The notes: generated by a model from the letters alone, not told the origin. A stretch of DNA of 64,000 nucleotides from Psychromonas marina (GCF_030161115.1 NZ_BSPQ01000001.1:124001-188000), one strand, 5' to 3'. Positions 1 through 10,007 are shown, counted from the stretch's first letter. Made by a program: numbers and translations.

Positions 1-41
1 TTAGGCCGATGAGACAAACTACGAAAGAGATAAAATAGTCG

Positions 42-68
42 AAAAAAAACCCGAATAAATCGGGCTTT
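42..68 (-). terminator. Terminator after galU
   Basis: Read on the minus strand, a 7-bp GC-rich stem (GCCCGA against TCGGGT, one G-T pair) with a 4-nt loop is followed by a run of eight T. It begins about 30 bases past the galU stop. The plus strand also ends in a short T-rich stretch, so it may work both ways. Confidence 0.7.
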
Positions 69-100
69 AAAATATTTTATACGATTCCTACAAAAGAGAT

Positions 101-928
101 TTACTCTTTGTATAGGTTCTCATAAACAAAGTTAGTCGCTTCGATGTAACCTGGTACGCTACCGCAGTCAAAACGTTTACCTTTAAATTTATAAGCTAAC
201 ACACAACCACGTTTAGCTTGCTCTAGAAGTGCATCAGTGATTTGAATCTCACCACCTTTACCAGGAGGTGTTTGCTCAATAATATCAAAGATATCAGGTG
301 TTAAGATATAACGTCCGATAATTGCAAGGTTACTTGGCGCCGTACCCGGTGCAGGTTTTTCAACCATATCATCTACACGGAAGATATCGTCTCTTATCAT
401 AGAGCCTTTGATCACACCGTATTTATGGATTTCATCTTCAGGGACTTCTTCAACCGCGATAATTGAACAACGGAATTGCTCATATAATGCAGTCATCTGT
501 TTTAAGACGCCATCGCCTTCTTGATTGATACATAAGTCATCAGCAAGTACCACAGCAAAAGGTTCATCACCAATCAGCTCTTTACCAATTAAAATGGCAT
601 GTCCTAGCCCTTTCATTTGACGCTGACGGATAAAAGAGAAGCGTGCACTCTCCATTATTTTACGAATATCATTTAGCTTTTCTTCTTTTGGTGTACCGCT
701 AATTTCATTCTCTAATTCATAGTTATGGTCAAAATGATCTGATATCGAGTGCTTACCTCGACCAACCACAATTCCCATGCCAGTCATACCCGCTTCTAAT
801 GCTTCATCAACTCCAAACTCGATAAGTGGTTTGTTAACGAGAGGCATCATCTCTTTAGGCATCGATTTTGTTGCAGGTAGGAAACGTGTGCCGTAACCCG
901 CAGCAGGAAATAAACATTTTTTTATCAT
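101..928 (-). CDS. galU: UTP--glucose-1-phosphate uridylyltransferase
   Basis: Makes UDP-glucose from UTP and glucose-1-phosphate in the cytoplasm, feeding lipopolysaccharide, capsule and osmoprotectant synthesis. The 275-residue protein has the N-terminal nucleotidyltransferase signature (FPAAGYGTRFLPATKSMPKE, residues 7-26), the VLADD metal-binding segment near residue 127 and a VEKPAPG segment near 191. Length is close to the usual ~290-300 residues. The ATG lies at the head of a single-gene unit with a terminator downstream. The family assignment is secure. Confidence 0.96.
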   Translation of the reverse strand: MIKKCLFPAAGYGTRFLPATKSMPKEMMPLVNKPLIEFGVDEALEAGMTGMGIVVGRGKHSISDHFDHNYELENEISGTPKEEKLNDIRKIMESARFSFIRQRQMKGLGHAILIGKELIGDEPFAVVLADDLCINQEGDGVLKQMTALYEQFRCSIIAVEEVPEDEIHKYGVIKGSMIRDDIFRVDDMVEKPAPGTAPSNLAIIGRYILTPDIFDIIEQTPPGKGGEIQITDALLEQAKRGCVLAYKFKGKRFDCGSVPGYIEATNFVYENLYKE

Positions 929-1036
929 GATACTCTCTTATCCATTATTGTTAGATGATTAGAAAAATTACAAACTCTTACAAATATTATAAAATGACTA
1001 AAAACTAAAATATCACTTTTTTATCCACTTCGCACG

Positions 1037-1870
1037 TTATTCGTTGATTCGAATGCCATTATGCTCAATTGTTATTAACTTTTTACGATATAGTTGACCA
1101 ATTGATTTCTTAAAATTGGCTTTACTCATTTTCAATATTTTAGCGATTTGATCTGGCGTGCTTTTATCATGCAGAGGTAAGAAACCTTGATTCTGCTTCA
1201 AGCTTTGTAGGATACGCTCAGCTAATGCATCAACCTTGGCATACCCTACTTTCGTTAGACCTACGTCCAGTTTGCCATCTTCACGCACTTGCTTGATGAA
1301 CCCTTTACATTGTTTACCAATGCCCATATCACCAAACACTTCGCTTTCAAACAATACACCCCAGTGTTTATCATTGATAATGGCTTTAAAGCCTAAATCA
1401 GTTTTATCTGCGATGAGCAGGTCAACTTTATCACCAACTTGGTAAGTCGCAGGTTCGTTGTCAACAAAACGATCTAGCTTTGAAGAAGCGACTAAACGCT
1501 CACTGATATCATCTTGATAAACATAAACAATATAACCGTAACCTTCTTTCATTGGGATTTTTTGCTGATTAAACGGTACCAGTAAATCTTTTGGTAAGCC
1601 CCAATCTAAAAATGCACCTGCACGGTTTGTATCAATCACTTTTAGTGAAGCAAACTTATTAACCTCCGCTTTAGCGCGCTGGGTTGTTGCGATTAGGCGA
1701 TCTTCTGAATCAAAGTATAAAAACACATTAACCGTATCACCAATCTGCATCTCATCGGTTGTATAACGGCGTGGTAATAAGATCTCACCCTCTGCAAAGC
1801 CATCTAGGTAAAAACCAAAATCAACCTGTTTGATGATCTTAAGTTCGTTATAAGCACCAATTTTTATCAT
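1037..1870 (-). CDS. CvfB/YitL-type S1 RNA-binding protein
   Basis: A 277-residue protein resembling the CvfB (YitL) family: N-terminal S1-like OB folds (residues ~5-65 and ~70-140), a further S1 segment (~145-210) and a C-terminal winged helix (~220-277, ending near LITIEHNGIRINE). CvfB proteins bind RNA and affect virulence or stress expression in Firmicutes; the role in Gammaproteobacteria is poorly defined. It stands alone upstream of galU, and the thioesterase gene ends just 17 bp before its start, so the two could be co-transcribed. Function beyond nucleic-acid binding is inference. Confidence 0.85.
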   Translation of the reverse strand: MIKIGAYNELKIIKQVDFGFYLDGFAEGEILLPRRYTTDEMQIGDTVNVFLYFDSEDRLIATTQRAKAEVNKFASLKVIDTNRAGAFLDWGLPKDLLVPFNQQKIPMKEGYGYIVYVYQDDISERLVASSKLDRFVDNEPATYQVGDKVDLLIADKTDLGFKAIINDKHWGVLFESEVFGDMGIGKQCKGFIKQVREDGKLDVGLTKVGYAKVDALAERILQSLKQNQGFLPLHDKSTPDQIAKILKMSKANFKKSIGQLYRKKLITIEHNGIRINE

Positions 1871-1887
1871 AATATTTCTCTTTTTAT

Positions 1888-2313
1888 TTATTGAGGAGCA
1901 GGTATTACAGCTAACGTTAAACGCGAGGTGCAGATTAATTGCTCTTTTTCATTTTTTATCTCTATCTGCCATACCTGTACGGTACGACCGATTCGAATTG
2001 CTTTTGCAGTGCCAATGACAACGCCACTTTTGACGCTACGTAGGTGATTGGCATTAACCTCTAAACCAACACAAACCTTGTTCGCTGACACCGCTAAATT
2101 ACCTGCGACGCTGCCTAATGTTTCAGCCAATACCACCGATGCACCACCATGTAATAAACCATGGGGCTGGTGAGTACGGCTATCAACAGGCATTGTCGCT
2201 TGCAAAAAATCATCGCCAATTTGGGTATATTCAATCCCTAATAGCGAGATAATCGTATTTTCACTTAACTCATTGAGTCGTTCTAATGAGCTATTTTTTT
2301 TCCAAATTGACAT
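1888..2313 (-). CDS. Hotdog-fold acyl-CoA thioesterase (YdiI/MenI type)
   Basis: A 141-residue single-domain hotdog thioesterase of the PaaI/YdiI group. The core motif HQPHGLLHGGASVVLAETLG (residues ~48-67) carries the HGG turn and catalytic Glu typical of YdiI/EntH-like enzymes. In E. coli YdiI hydrolyses 1,4-dihydroxy-2-naphthoyl-CoA in menaquinone synthesis; a broad acyl-CoA role is equally possible. The neighbouring upstream gene is YdiJ-like, and ydiI and ydiJ are also neighbours in E. coli, which supports the assignment. Confidence 0.88.
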   Translation of the reverse strand: MSIWKKNSSLERLNELSENTIISLLGIEYTQIGDDFLQATMPVDSRTHQPHGLLHGGASVVLAETLGSVAGNLAVSANKVCVGLEVNANHLRSVKSGVVIGTAKAIRIGRTVQVWQIEIKNEKEQLICTSRLTLAVIPAPQ

Positions 2314-2337
2314 ACATAACCTCGTAAAAAGAGAAAA

Positions 2338-5300
2338 CTATAGTATCTCTAGCAGTGCTTGTACTGGGTGTTTTAACACCTCACCCTCAATACGTTTTAC
2401 TTGGCTACGACATGAGTAACCCGTTGCTAAACAGCTGCTACGCTCTCGTTTAGCAATCTCTGATTCCCAACTTAAACTATAAATCGCTTTTGATTGCTCA
2501 ACTTTCCCTGCATCGTGACCAAAGGTGCCGGCCATACCACAACAACCCACAGGCACATCAGTGAAATTAGCACCATAATGGGTAAATATTTTAGCCCAAT
2601 CTCCAGAAGAGGTTGGCTCAGCGGTTGTTTCTGTACAATGAGCAAATAGGTAGTACTGTTTATCCGTTATCGCTTTAGCGCTGCCTTTTAAGCGTGGTAA
2701 TAACCACTCTTGGAATAACTGCACATTAAACTCACCACGTGCTTTACCTAATGCTTGTTTATATTCATCACGGTAGCATAGCACCATTGCCGGATCAGTC
2801 CCCACCATTGGGATATTCAACTCCGCCATCTGATTTAAGAATTGTGCAGAGTCTTTGGTTGTTTTAGCAAACTTATCTAGGAAACCTTTAATATGTTGTG
2901 GTTTACCGTTCGGTTTGAAGGGTAATAAAACCGGCTTATAACCCAGTTTTTTAACCGTTAATATTAAATCTCGCACCACATCAGCATCATAGTAGGTGGT
3001 GAACGGGTCCTGTACGATCAGTACATAGCCCTCACGCTCTATCGGCGTTAATGCTTGTAATTTTTCTAAGTTAAACTCAGTGATGGTCTCTTTTTGTAAT
3101 GACGCTTTTAATGTCGGCGATGAAAGCAGTGGGATATCCACCATACCAACAAATTTTTCGGTTAATGTCGCCGTTATCTTCATTTTCATAAAGAAGTTGA
3201 AGAAGCGCGGCATCTTACCCATTAATGGCGCATATTGCTCGACATATGCAACAAAATAATCTTTTAAAGGACGCAGGTAACGACCGTGATATAAGAACAT
3301 GAAACGTGCACGGAACGTTGGTACGTCGACTTGAATTGGACACTGACTAGAACACGCTTTACACGCTAAACAGCCCTGCATCGCTTCCATTACTTCATGA
3401 GAGAAGTCGTATTCACCTTTGTTTTTTCCCAAGCTATTCTTAAACTTGCTGAATACACTGGCATTTTTACCTGCATAGAGATCATCTTCTAGCTGCAATA
3501 CATCGATATCGTTATTCGCTAGCTGACGTAACCACTCACGCATCAAACCCGCACGCCCTTTTGGCGAATGCACACGGTCACTGGTGACTTTCACCGACGG
3601 ACACATTGGTGATTTAGTATCGTAGTTAAAGCAGAGTCCGTTACCGTTACAATCCAGTGCTTGAGTATAACTTTCACGTACTTCAATCGGAATTTGACGA
3701 TCAAAAGTACCACGTTTAACCGCATCAACACTGACTAACTGCTCGCTTGAATCAAGTGGTGTACAGATTTTACCTGGATTGACACGATTGTTTGGATCAA
3801 ACGCTGCTTTGATTTTGCGTAGTTCAGTAAATAGCTCATCACCAAAGAACTCTGGGCCATATTCACTACGGAACCCTTTACCATGCTCGCCCCACATCAA
3901 GCCTTTATATTTAGCCGTTAAAGCGACTACTTTGTCTGATATTTCACGCATCAACACTTCCTGCGACGGGTCACACAGATCCAGTGCAGGACGTACGTGC
4001 AATACACCCGTATCAACGTGACCAAACATACCGTAACGCAAACCTTTATCATCAAGCAGTTGGCGAAACTCATTAATGTAATCCGCTAAATTTTCTGGTG
4101 GTACACAGGTATCTTCGGCAAAGGGTAATGGTTTCGCACTTGACGTTGTTTTGCCTAATAACCCCACCGCTTTTTTTCGCATGCCATAAATTTTATTGAT
4201 ATCACCAAGTTGATCACAAACTTGATAACCAATAATGCCCGCTTCTTGATCAGCGATCAGTTTATCGAGTTGCTTGGTTAATGCGGCTACTTTATCGACT
4301 TGAATCGTTTCATCTTCTTCAACAAATTCAACAATATTGATGCCATCCATCACTTTATTTGGTACGTCTTTAATCAGCTCACTAATACTATGCCAAACGA
4401 TATCTTGCTTAGCGATATTGAGTACTGTCGAGTCGACCGTTTCAACCGACAACGCTTTTGCATCCACTAGGAATGGTGCATTTTTCAAGGCCGACTGAAA
4501 GCTATCGTATTTAATATTAACCAGAGTACGGTAAGTGGGAATTTTTTGAATATGTAACTTAGCTTCAGTAATGAATGCTAATGAACCTTCAGAGCCACAT
4601 AGGATTCGTGATAGATCAACCGTACCCGTTTGTGCATCGTAGACATGTTTGAGGTCGTAACCGGTTAAAAATCGGTTTAACTTTGGAAAGCCAGCCTCAA
4701 TTTGCGCCTGTTTAGATTCACTGGTTGCTATCACTTGGCGATAAATAGTACCGATTGCATCTTTACGTTCACTTTGTGCAACTAATTCAGCGCCTGAGAT
4801 AGGTGTGCTATCTAAAACTTCGCCGTTAATTAATACAGATTTAAGCCCTAACACATGATCGCTGGTTTTACCGTAGGTCAGTGAACCTTGACCTGAAGCA
4901 TCATTGCTTATCATGCCACCAATGGTTGCACGGTTACTGGTAGATAGCTCTGGAGAGAAAAACAAACCATGTGGTTTTAAGAATGCATTGAGCTGATCTT
5001 TTACTACGCCCGTCTGTACACGCACCCAGCATTCATCTTGATTTAATTCTAGAATCTGGTTCATAAACTTAGACAGGTCTAACACAATGCCATCGGTTAA
5101 TGATTGGCCATTAGTACCTGTACCGCCACCACGAGGTGAAAAACGAATATCAGAAAACGCTTTTGATTGTGCTAATTTACAAATTTCAACGATATCATTG
5201 GTCGACTTCGGAAATATAATTGCCTGTGGTAACCACTGATAAACACTATTATCAGTAGCAACCGCTAAACGACTTGCATAACTTTTTGCAATTTCGCCGT

Positions 5301-5382
5301 TATAATTGGTATTAAGTAACGCTTTTAAGAAGGCAAAATAGTCTTGCTTGATATTTTCATTGTGGCTTAAATTGGGAATCAT
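2338..5382 (-). CDS. YdiJ-type FAD-linked oxidase / Fe-S dehydrogenase (D-2-hydroxyglutarate dehydrogenase family)
   Basis: A large two-part flavoprotein oxidising a 2-hydroxyacid. The N-terminal half is a PCMH-type FAD-binding domain (SPRGGGTGTNGQSL, then SNDASGQGSLTYGKTSDH) with a C-terminal FAD-oxidase cap. The second half has an Fe-S motif (CLACKACSSQCP) and CCG-type cysteines (GCCGMAGTFGHD). This layout and the ~1,014-residue length match YdiJ, characterised in E. coli as a D-2-hydroxyglutarate dehydrogenase. An in-frame ATG at 5448 exists, but the ATG at 5382 is preceded by AGGTG at good spacing and starts nearer the conserved sequence, so it is preferred. Confidence 0.88.
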   Translation of the reverse strand: MIPNLSHNENIKQDYFAFLKALLNTNYNGEIAKSYASRLAVATDNSVYQWLPQAIIFPKSTNDIVEICKLAQSKAFSDIRFSPRGGGTGTNGQSLTDGIVLDLSKFMNQILELNQDECWVRVQTGVVKDQLNAFLKPHGLFFSPELSTSNRATIGGMISNDASGQGSLTYGKTSDHVLGLKSVLINGEVLDSTPISGAELVAQSERKDAIGTIYRQVIATSESKQAQIEAGFPKLNRFLTGYDLKHVYDAQTGTVDLSRILCGSEGSLAFITEAKLHIQKIPTYRTLVNIKYDSFQSALKNAPFLVDAKALSVETVDSTVLNIAKQDIVWHSISELIKDVPNKVMDGINIVEFVEEDETIQVDKVAALTKQLDKLIADQEAGIIGYQVCDQLGDINKIYGMRKKAVGLLGKTTSSAKPLPFAEDTCVPPENLADYINEFRQLLDDKGLRYGMFGHVDTGVLHVRPALDLCDPSQEVLMREISDKVVALTAKYKGLMWGEHGKGFRSEYGPEFFGDELFTELRKIKAAFDPNNRVNPGKICTPLDSSEQLVSVDAVKRGTFDRQIPIEVRESYTQALDCNGNGLCFNYDTKSPMCPSVKVTSDRVHSPKGRAGLMREWLRQLANNDIDVLQLEDDLYAGKNASVFSKFKNSLGKNKGEYDFSHEVMEAMQGCLACKACSSQCPIQVDVPTFRARFMFLYHGRYLRPLKDYFVAYVEQYAPLMGKMPRFFNFFMKMKITATLTEKFVGMVDIPLLSSPTLKASLQKETITEFNLEKLQALTPIEREGYVLIVQDPFTTYYDADVVRDLILTVKKLGYKPVLLPFKPNGKPQHIKGFLDKFAKTTKDSAQFLNQMAELNIPMVGTDPAMVLCYRDEYKQALGKARGEFNVQLFQEWLLPRLKGSAKAITDKQYYLFAHCTETTAEPTSSGDWAKIFTHYGANFTDVPVGCCGMAGTFGHDAGKVEQSKAIYSLSWESEIAKRERSSCLATGYSCRSQVKRIEGEVLKHPVQALLEIL

Positions 5383-5524
5383 ACTGAATGCACCTAGTCC
5401 TTTAATGCTATAAAAGTAGCGGATTAAAATAGGCGCACATAATAGCATATAAAAGCGGTGAATTGACGATAAAAAGAACGGCTTTCAAGGAAGAAAAGAA
5501 GCGGTTAGTTTTAAAAAGCAGTTC

Positions 5525-5976
5525 CCTGTAGGTCGCGGCTTTAGCCCGACGGTTGTGTAATGCAGTTGTTAGCTTTTAGCTGTCAGCGATCAGTAAGGTC
5601 AAAGGCTAAAAAAAGTTGTTAGTCATCAGTAATTAGTAAAATCAAAACACAAAACACCGCCGTTGGCGTGTCGGGATAAATCGCCGACCTACGAAAACCC
5701 GTTTGCCTGTAGGTCGTGGCTTTAGCCCGACAGGTTTTGTAAAAGCAGTTGTTAGCAATTAGTAAAATCAAAACAGCGCAGTTGGCGTGTCGGGATACAT
5801 CGCCGACCTACGAAATACAGTTTCTCTGTAGATCGTGGCTTTAGCCCGACAGATTTTGTAAAAGCAGTTGTTAGCAATTAGTAAAATCAAAACATAAAAC
5901 AGCGCCGTTGGCGTGTCGGGATAAATCGCCGACCTACGAAAACCCGCTTCTCTGTAGGTCGCGGCTTTAGCCCGAC
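5525..5976. repeat. GTAG-type REP/REPIN array (seven hairpins)
   Basis: Seven short hairpin elements in alternating orientation fill the gap between the ydiJ-like gene and uraA. Four forward copies read about CTGTAGGTCGYGGCTTTAG plus CCCGAC (5525-5550, 5706-5731, 5825-5850, 5951-5976). Three inverted copies read GTCGGGATAMATCGCCGAC plus CTAC (5670-5694, 5789-5813, 5915-5939). Period is 119-126 bp. A GTAG foot with a GC stem is the hallmark of REP sequences mobilised by RAYT (TnpA-REP) transposases, and inverted pairs are REPINs. No RAYT gene is in the window. The remaining unique sequence (5383-6059) shows no gene. Confidence 0.8.
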
Positions 5977-6059
5977 GTGTTTCAGTTCCGGTCAGCGGAA
6001 AAACAAAAACTGTCAACTGTTTTACTAATAGCTGACAGCTAATAACTAACCGCTATGTT

Positions 6060-7385
6060 TTACCCCTTCGGTGTATGCTTAACTTCTTTGTTAATTTGCG
6101 GCAGTAGCATATTCATTGCGATAGCAACTAATCCACATAAGCTTACGCCTTGTAGGCTAAATGCACCAAAACCAAATGCCATGCCGCCGATACCAAAAAT
6201 AAGCGTAACAGAAACAATACATAGGTTTTTCGCATTAGAAAGGTCAACTTGATTACGAATTAGTGTATTTAGACCAACCGATGCAATCGTACCAAACAGT
6301 AAGATCATAATACCACCCATTACCGCAACCGGAATGGTTTGTAATACAGCGCCAAACTTACCCACAAATGCTAAGCAGATAGCGATAACCGCAGCCCACA
6401 TCATTATTTTCGGGTTAAAGTTACGTGTCAGCATTACTGCACCCGTTACTTCACTGTAGGTAGTGTTAGGTGGTCCACCAAAAAGCGATGAAGCACTTGT
6501 TGCTAAACCATCACCAAACAGAGTACGGTGTAAACCCGGTTTTTTAAGGTAATCTTTACCGGTTACGTTACTGATCGCTAAAACATCACCAACGTGTTCA
6601 ACTGCAGGTGCAATAGCCACAGGAATCATAAATAGGATCGCATGCCAATTCCATTCTGGTGCAACAAACTCTGGCATACTAAACCAAGGTGCTGCAGCAA
6701 TTGGGGAAAAATCGACCACCCCAAAGAACAACGACAAGCTATAACCAACAATAACACCTGCAAAAATAGGCACTAATTTAAATACGCCCTTTGCTAAGGT
6801 CGATACTAATAGTGTGGTCAACAAAGCAGAGATCGAAATAATTAACGCGGTATTATGCTCAATGAGTACAAAACCACCATCACCCGATTTACCAATAGCC
6901 ATATTAACAGCCATTGGCGCTAAGCCTAGACCGATCACCATGATTACAGGTCCAACAACGACTGGCGGCAATAAACGATGGATAAAATCAACGCCACGTA
7001 GTTTTACTGCGTAGGCCATTAGCATATAAACAACACCAGCGACAAATAGCCCTGACATGGTTCCTGGAATACCCCAGGTTTGTATGCCATAAGCGATCGG
7101 TGCAACAAACGCAAAGGATGAGGCTAAGAAGATAGGTACTTGCCCTTTTGTGACCAAATGGAAAAGTAACGTACCAATACCTGCGGTAAATAGCGCAACA
7201 TTCGGATCTAAACCAGTGATCAGCGGCATTAATACTAATGCACCAAAGGCGACAAATAACATTTGCCCCCCCGCTAATATCTGCTGCGGAGTATTAAGAT
7301 TCGCAGTGAAATCTTCAATAGGTTGTTCGGTCGTAATATTATCTTCTGCCGTCATACTTTGCTCAGACGTATTTTTAGCGGTCAT
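6060..7385 (-). CDS. uraA: Uracil/xanthine permease (NCS2 family)
   Basis: An inner-membrane nucleobase:cation symporter of 441 residues, with many hydrophobic segments from residue ~38 on. Family marks include a conserved EH in APAVEHVGDVLAISNVTG (~263-280) and the FGGPPNTTYSEVTGAV segment (~303-318). The N-terminal ~30 residues are polar and longer than in E. coli UraA. It starts inside the stop codon of upp (one-base overlap), the classical upp-uraA operon, so uracil is the most likely substrate. Confidence 0.93.
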   Translation of the reverse strand: MTAKNTSEQSMTAEDNITTEQPIEDFTANLNTPQQILAGGQMLFVAFGALVLMPLITGLDPNVALFTAGIGTLLFHLVTKGQVPIFLASSFAFVAPIAYGIQTWGIPGTMSGLFVAGVVYMLMAYAVKLRGVDFIHRLLPPVVVGPVIMVIGLGLAPMAVNMAIGKSGDGGFVLIEHNTALIISISALLTTLLVSTLAKGVFKLVPIFAGVIVGYSLSLFFGVVDFSPIAAAPWFSMPEFVAPEWNWHAILFMIPVAIAPAVEHVGDVLAISNVTGKDYLKKPGLHRTLFGDGLATSASSLFGGPPNTTYSEVTGAVMLTRNFNPKIMMWAAVIAICLAFVGKFGAVLQTIPVAVMGGIMILLFGTIASVGLNTLIRNQVDLSNAKNLCIVSVTLIFGIGGMAFGFGAFSLQGVSLCGLVAIAMNMLLPQINKEVKHTPKG

Positions 7386-8011
7386 TATTTAGTTCCAAAA
7401 ATTTTGTCGCCAGCATCACCTAGACCAGGCACGATATAACCTTTTTCATTTAGGTGAGAATCAATTGAAGCAGTGTAAACTTCAATATCAGGATGTGCTG
7501 CTTCTAATGCTTTTAAGCCTTCTGGTGCCGCCACTAAAATAAGCACTTTAATATTGGTGCCGCCGTGCTCTTTAATAAGATCTAACGTAGAAATCATCGA
7601 ACCACCCGTTGCAAGCATTGGGTCTACCGCTAATACTAAACGTTGATCAATTTGGCTAACTAGTTTTTGAAAGTACGGTACAGGCTCTAACGTTTCTTCA
7701 TCACGATAAATACCAACAACACTAATTTTAGCGCTTGGCATATGTTCTAAAACGCCATCCATCATACCAAGACCAGCACGTAAAATAGGCACAACCGTCG
7801 CTTTTTTACCTTGAATCTGTTCAATCTCAACCTTGCCATCCCAACCATCAATCGTCACGGTTTCTACAGCAAGATCTTTTGTTGCTTCATAGGTTAACAA
7901 GCTTGAAACTTCACGCGCAAGTTCGCGAAAATGTTTAGTGCTTATTTCTGCTTTTCTCATTAAACCAATTTTATGTTGGATTAGTGGGTGTTTCACTTCA
8001 ATAACTTTCAT
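7385..8011 (-). CDS. upp: Uracil phosphoribosyltransferase
   Basis: Salvages uracil to UMP with PRPP. All 208 residues align with the Upp family: N-terminal [12 protein letters not shown], the RAGLGM loop (~78-83) and the PRPP-binding loop [11 protein letters not shown] (~128-138). First gene of a two-gene unit with uraA, so uptake and conversion are coupled. A TAA/ATG overlap links the genes. Confidence 0.97.
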   Translation of the reverse strand: MKVIEVKHPLIQHKIGLMRKAEISTKHFRELAREVSSLLTYEATKDLAVETVTIDGWDGKVEIEQIQGKKATVVPILRAGLGMMDGVLEHMPSAKISVVGIYRDEETLEPVPYFQKLVSQIDQRLVLAVDPMLATGGSMISTLDLIKEHGGTNIKVLILVAAPEGLKALEAAHPDIEVYTASIDSHLNEKGYIVPGLGDAGDKIFGTK

Positions 8012-8154
8012 ATTATTAACCTTCTGTAAGTGTAAATATTTTTTATAACAGAATATTATCCATAATCACTGCGATAAATCATCTTTTTGTTGATAACAAC
8101 ATCAGTTGTTATTTAGATGCGACTGACTTCGCTATTTGTGTCATAGCGCCCATA

Positions 8155-8190
8155 AAAAAGGGCGATAAACTTTCATTTACCACCCTATTA
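8155..8190 (-). terminator. Terminator after the ammonium transporter gene
   Basis: On the minus strand GGGTGGTAAA pairs with TTTATCGCCC (10 bp, two G-T pairs), followed by six T. It lies 17-50 bases past the stop codon at 8207. Confidence 0.7.
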
Positions 8191-8206
8191 AAAAACTTAT
8201 ATGCGA

Positions 8207-9424
8207 TTACTTATTGGTTAAGTTAGTTGCGCCGATTTTATGGATAGAGACATCTGCGCCATTAAACTCATCTTCTTCGCTAAGACGAATTGGCATAAAC
8301 TGATTCACTCCTTTATAAACAAGGAAACCACCAATTAATGCAACTGCAATACCTGCCAGTGAACCGATTAGCTGACTAATGAAACTAACACCGCCCAAAC
8401 CACCAAACGTTTCTAAACCGAAGATACCTGCAGCGATACCGCCCCATAAACCACACACGCCGTGCAATGGCCACACACCTAACACATCATCGAAGTGCGA
8501 AAATTTCTTTTGTACGTAAATAAATAACCAAACAAATAATCCACCAGCGACTAAACCAGTCACTAAGGCCCCCATAGGATGCATGATGTCAGAACCCGCA
8601 CATACAGCAACTAAACCTGCTAATGGTCCATTATGGATGAAACCTGGATCTTTTTTACCAATCACTAGCGAGCTGATAATACCGCCAACCATCGCCATCA
8701 GAGAGTTCATTGCGACTAGGCCACTGATACCTTCTATCGCCTGTGCAGACATCACGTTAAAACCAAACCAACCGATTGATAATATCCACGCACCTAATGC
8801 TAATAATGGGATATTTGATGGTGCAAATGCAACCACTTTACCGCCACGGTAACGTCCGTTTCGGCTTCCTAGTACAATGATAGCGGCAAAAGCAATCCAA
8901 CCACCGACAGCGTGTACAACGATTGAGCCCGCAAAGTCATGAAATGAAGCACCAAAGCTACTTTCTAACCAAGCTTGAAAACCATAATTGCCATTCCAAA
9001 TGAGACCTTCAAAGAAGGGGTAAACAACGCCAACACATAATGCAGCAGCAATTAGCATCGGATTAAATTTTGCACGTTCTGCAACACCGCCAGAGATAAT
9101 CGCAGGGATAGCAGCAGCAAAGGTCATTAAGAAGAAAAATTTAACTAATTCATAACCATTATTTTCAGCAAGCACGGAAGCGCTATCAAAAAAGGTAACA
9201 CCATACGCAAGCCAGTAGCCAAAAAAGAAATAAACTAATGCGGATACACCAAAATCCGACATGATTTTAACTAAGGCATTTACTTGATTCTTATGGCGGA
9301 CAGTACCCACCTCTAAAAAAGCAAAACCTGCATGCATGGCAAATACCATGATTGCACCTAAAAGTATAAATAATGTATCTGCACTTGTTACCAATGCAGT
9401 GACATGATTTTGAATCAGTTCCAT
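8207..9424 (-). CDS. amt: Ammonium transporter (Amt family)
   Basis: A 405-residue, about 11-helix inner-membrane ammonium channel. Typical Amt segments are visible: MHAGFAFLEVGTVRHKNQVN (residues 30-49), DFAGSIVVHAVGGWIAF (~163-179, with the first pore His), and DVLGVWPLHGVCGLWGG (~315-331, with the second pore His). No glnK lies beside it, unlike the usual glnK-amtB pair, so PII control would have to come from elsewhere. Single-gene unit with its own terminator. Confidence 0.95.
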   Translation of the reverse strand: MELIQNHVTALVTSADTLFILLGAIMVFAMHAGFAFLEVGTVRHKNQVNALVKIMSDFGVSALVYFFFGYWLAYGVTFFDSASVLAENNGYELVKFFFLMTFAAAIPAIISGGVAERAKFNPMLIAAALCVGVVYPFFEGLIWNGNYGFQAWLESSFGASFHDFAGSIVVHAVGGWIAFAAIIVLGSRNGRYRGGKVVAFAPSNIPLLALGAWILSIGWFGFNVMSAQAIEGISGLVAMNSLMAMVGGIISSLVIGKKDPGFIHNGPLAGLVAVCAGSDIMHPMGALVTGLVAGGLFVWLFIYVQKKFSHFDDVLGVWPLHGVCGLWGGIAAGIFGLETFGGLGGVSFISQLIGSLAGIAVALIGGFLVYKGVNQFMPIRLSEEDEFNGADVSIHKIGATNLTNK

Positions 9425-9797
9425 TGAAGCCTCTATTCCGTTATTAAAATGTTGTAATTAAAAAAATCCTTCATGATCCTAACTTATCCCCCCCCCAATT
9501 AACAACTGTTCTGGTTATTAATATCTGTAATAAACCTCTCATAAAAGCCAGTTTAAACTAGAGACAACTTAATTTTATTAGCGAATTAATTTAATAAGTC
9601 ATTAAACCCATCCACTCATCAATATCCTAACTAATTGTTATATTTTAAAAATAAATAATTAGCCTTCTTCATTTGAGTCGCTTCAAACTGCAACTAATTC
9701 TGCAAAAACCACGACATTTTGAACAACAAATTATTTATGATTCAAATAAATTACTAGGAAAATATGCAACTCATAAAGTGCACTCTAAATTTTAGAC
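9425..9797. other. AT-rich gap upstream of the ammonium transporter gene
   Basis: No gene is seen. The stretch contains a run of nine C (9488-9496) and presumably the amt promoter on the minus strand. No sigma-54 element with correct spacing could be found. Confidence 0.5.
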
Positions 9798-9833
9798 AAA
9801 AAAAAGCCCGAACAAATGTTCAGCCTTTTTAAT

Positions 9834-9940
9834 GTGGCTCCTCTTGCTGGGCTTGAACCAGCGACACAATACGCATTGGTCAACAATACTTTGCAAGCTT
9901 CTCAGAAAAGGTTATTAACCTTTTCTTGCTGTCTAAAGAG
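9834..9940 (-). pseudogene. tRNA-Asn relic (3' half only), copy 1
   Basis: Bases 9834-9868 match the acceptor/T-arm 3' half of the intact tRNA-Asn copies, including CCA. The rest of the tRNA is replaced by unrelated sequence holding a 23-base palindrome (AGAAAAGGTTA-T-TAACCTTTTCT) and a remnant CTCTTTAG near the 5' end. The acceptor stem cannot close and there is no Asn anticodon arm, so it is not a working tRNA. Confidence 0.6.
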
Positions 9941-9971
9941 CATATCTACTTAGCCAAACTAAATTTTAGAC

Positions 9972-10003
9972 AAAAAAAGCCTGAATAAAAATTCAGGCTT
10001 TTT
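9972..10003 (-). terminator. Duplicated copy of the tRNA-operon terminator
   Basis: A perfect 10-bp stem (AAGCCTGAAT / ATTCAGGCTT) flanked by A and T runs. It is a duplicate of the hairpin at 10145-10176 and follows tRNA relic copy 2 on the minus strand. A more decayed third copy lies at 9798-9830. Confidence 0.65.
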
Positions 10004-10007
10004 AATG

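Noticed and set aside
5768..6016. An 82-codon frame on the minus strand with internally repeated protein sequence
   Set aside because: It is read through the REP/REPIN array; its repeats are the DNA repeats themselves, and it has no ribosome site or known domain.
9763..9786. A sigma-54-like TGCAC...TTGCA element on the minus strand upstream of the ammonium transporter gene
   Set aside because: The spacer between the -24 and -12 elements is too long (8 instead of about 5) and it lies more than 300 bp from the gene.
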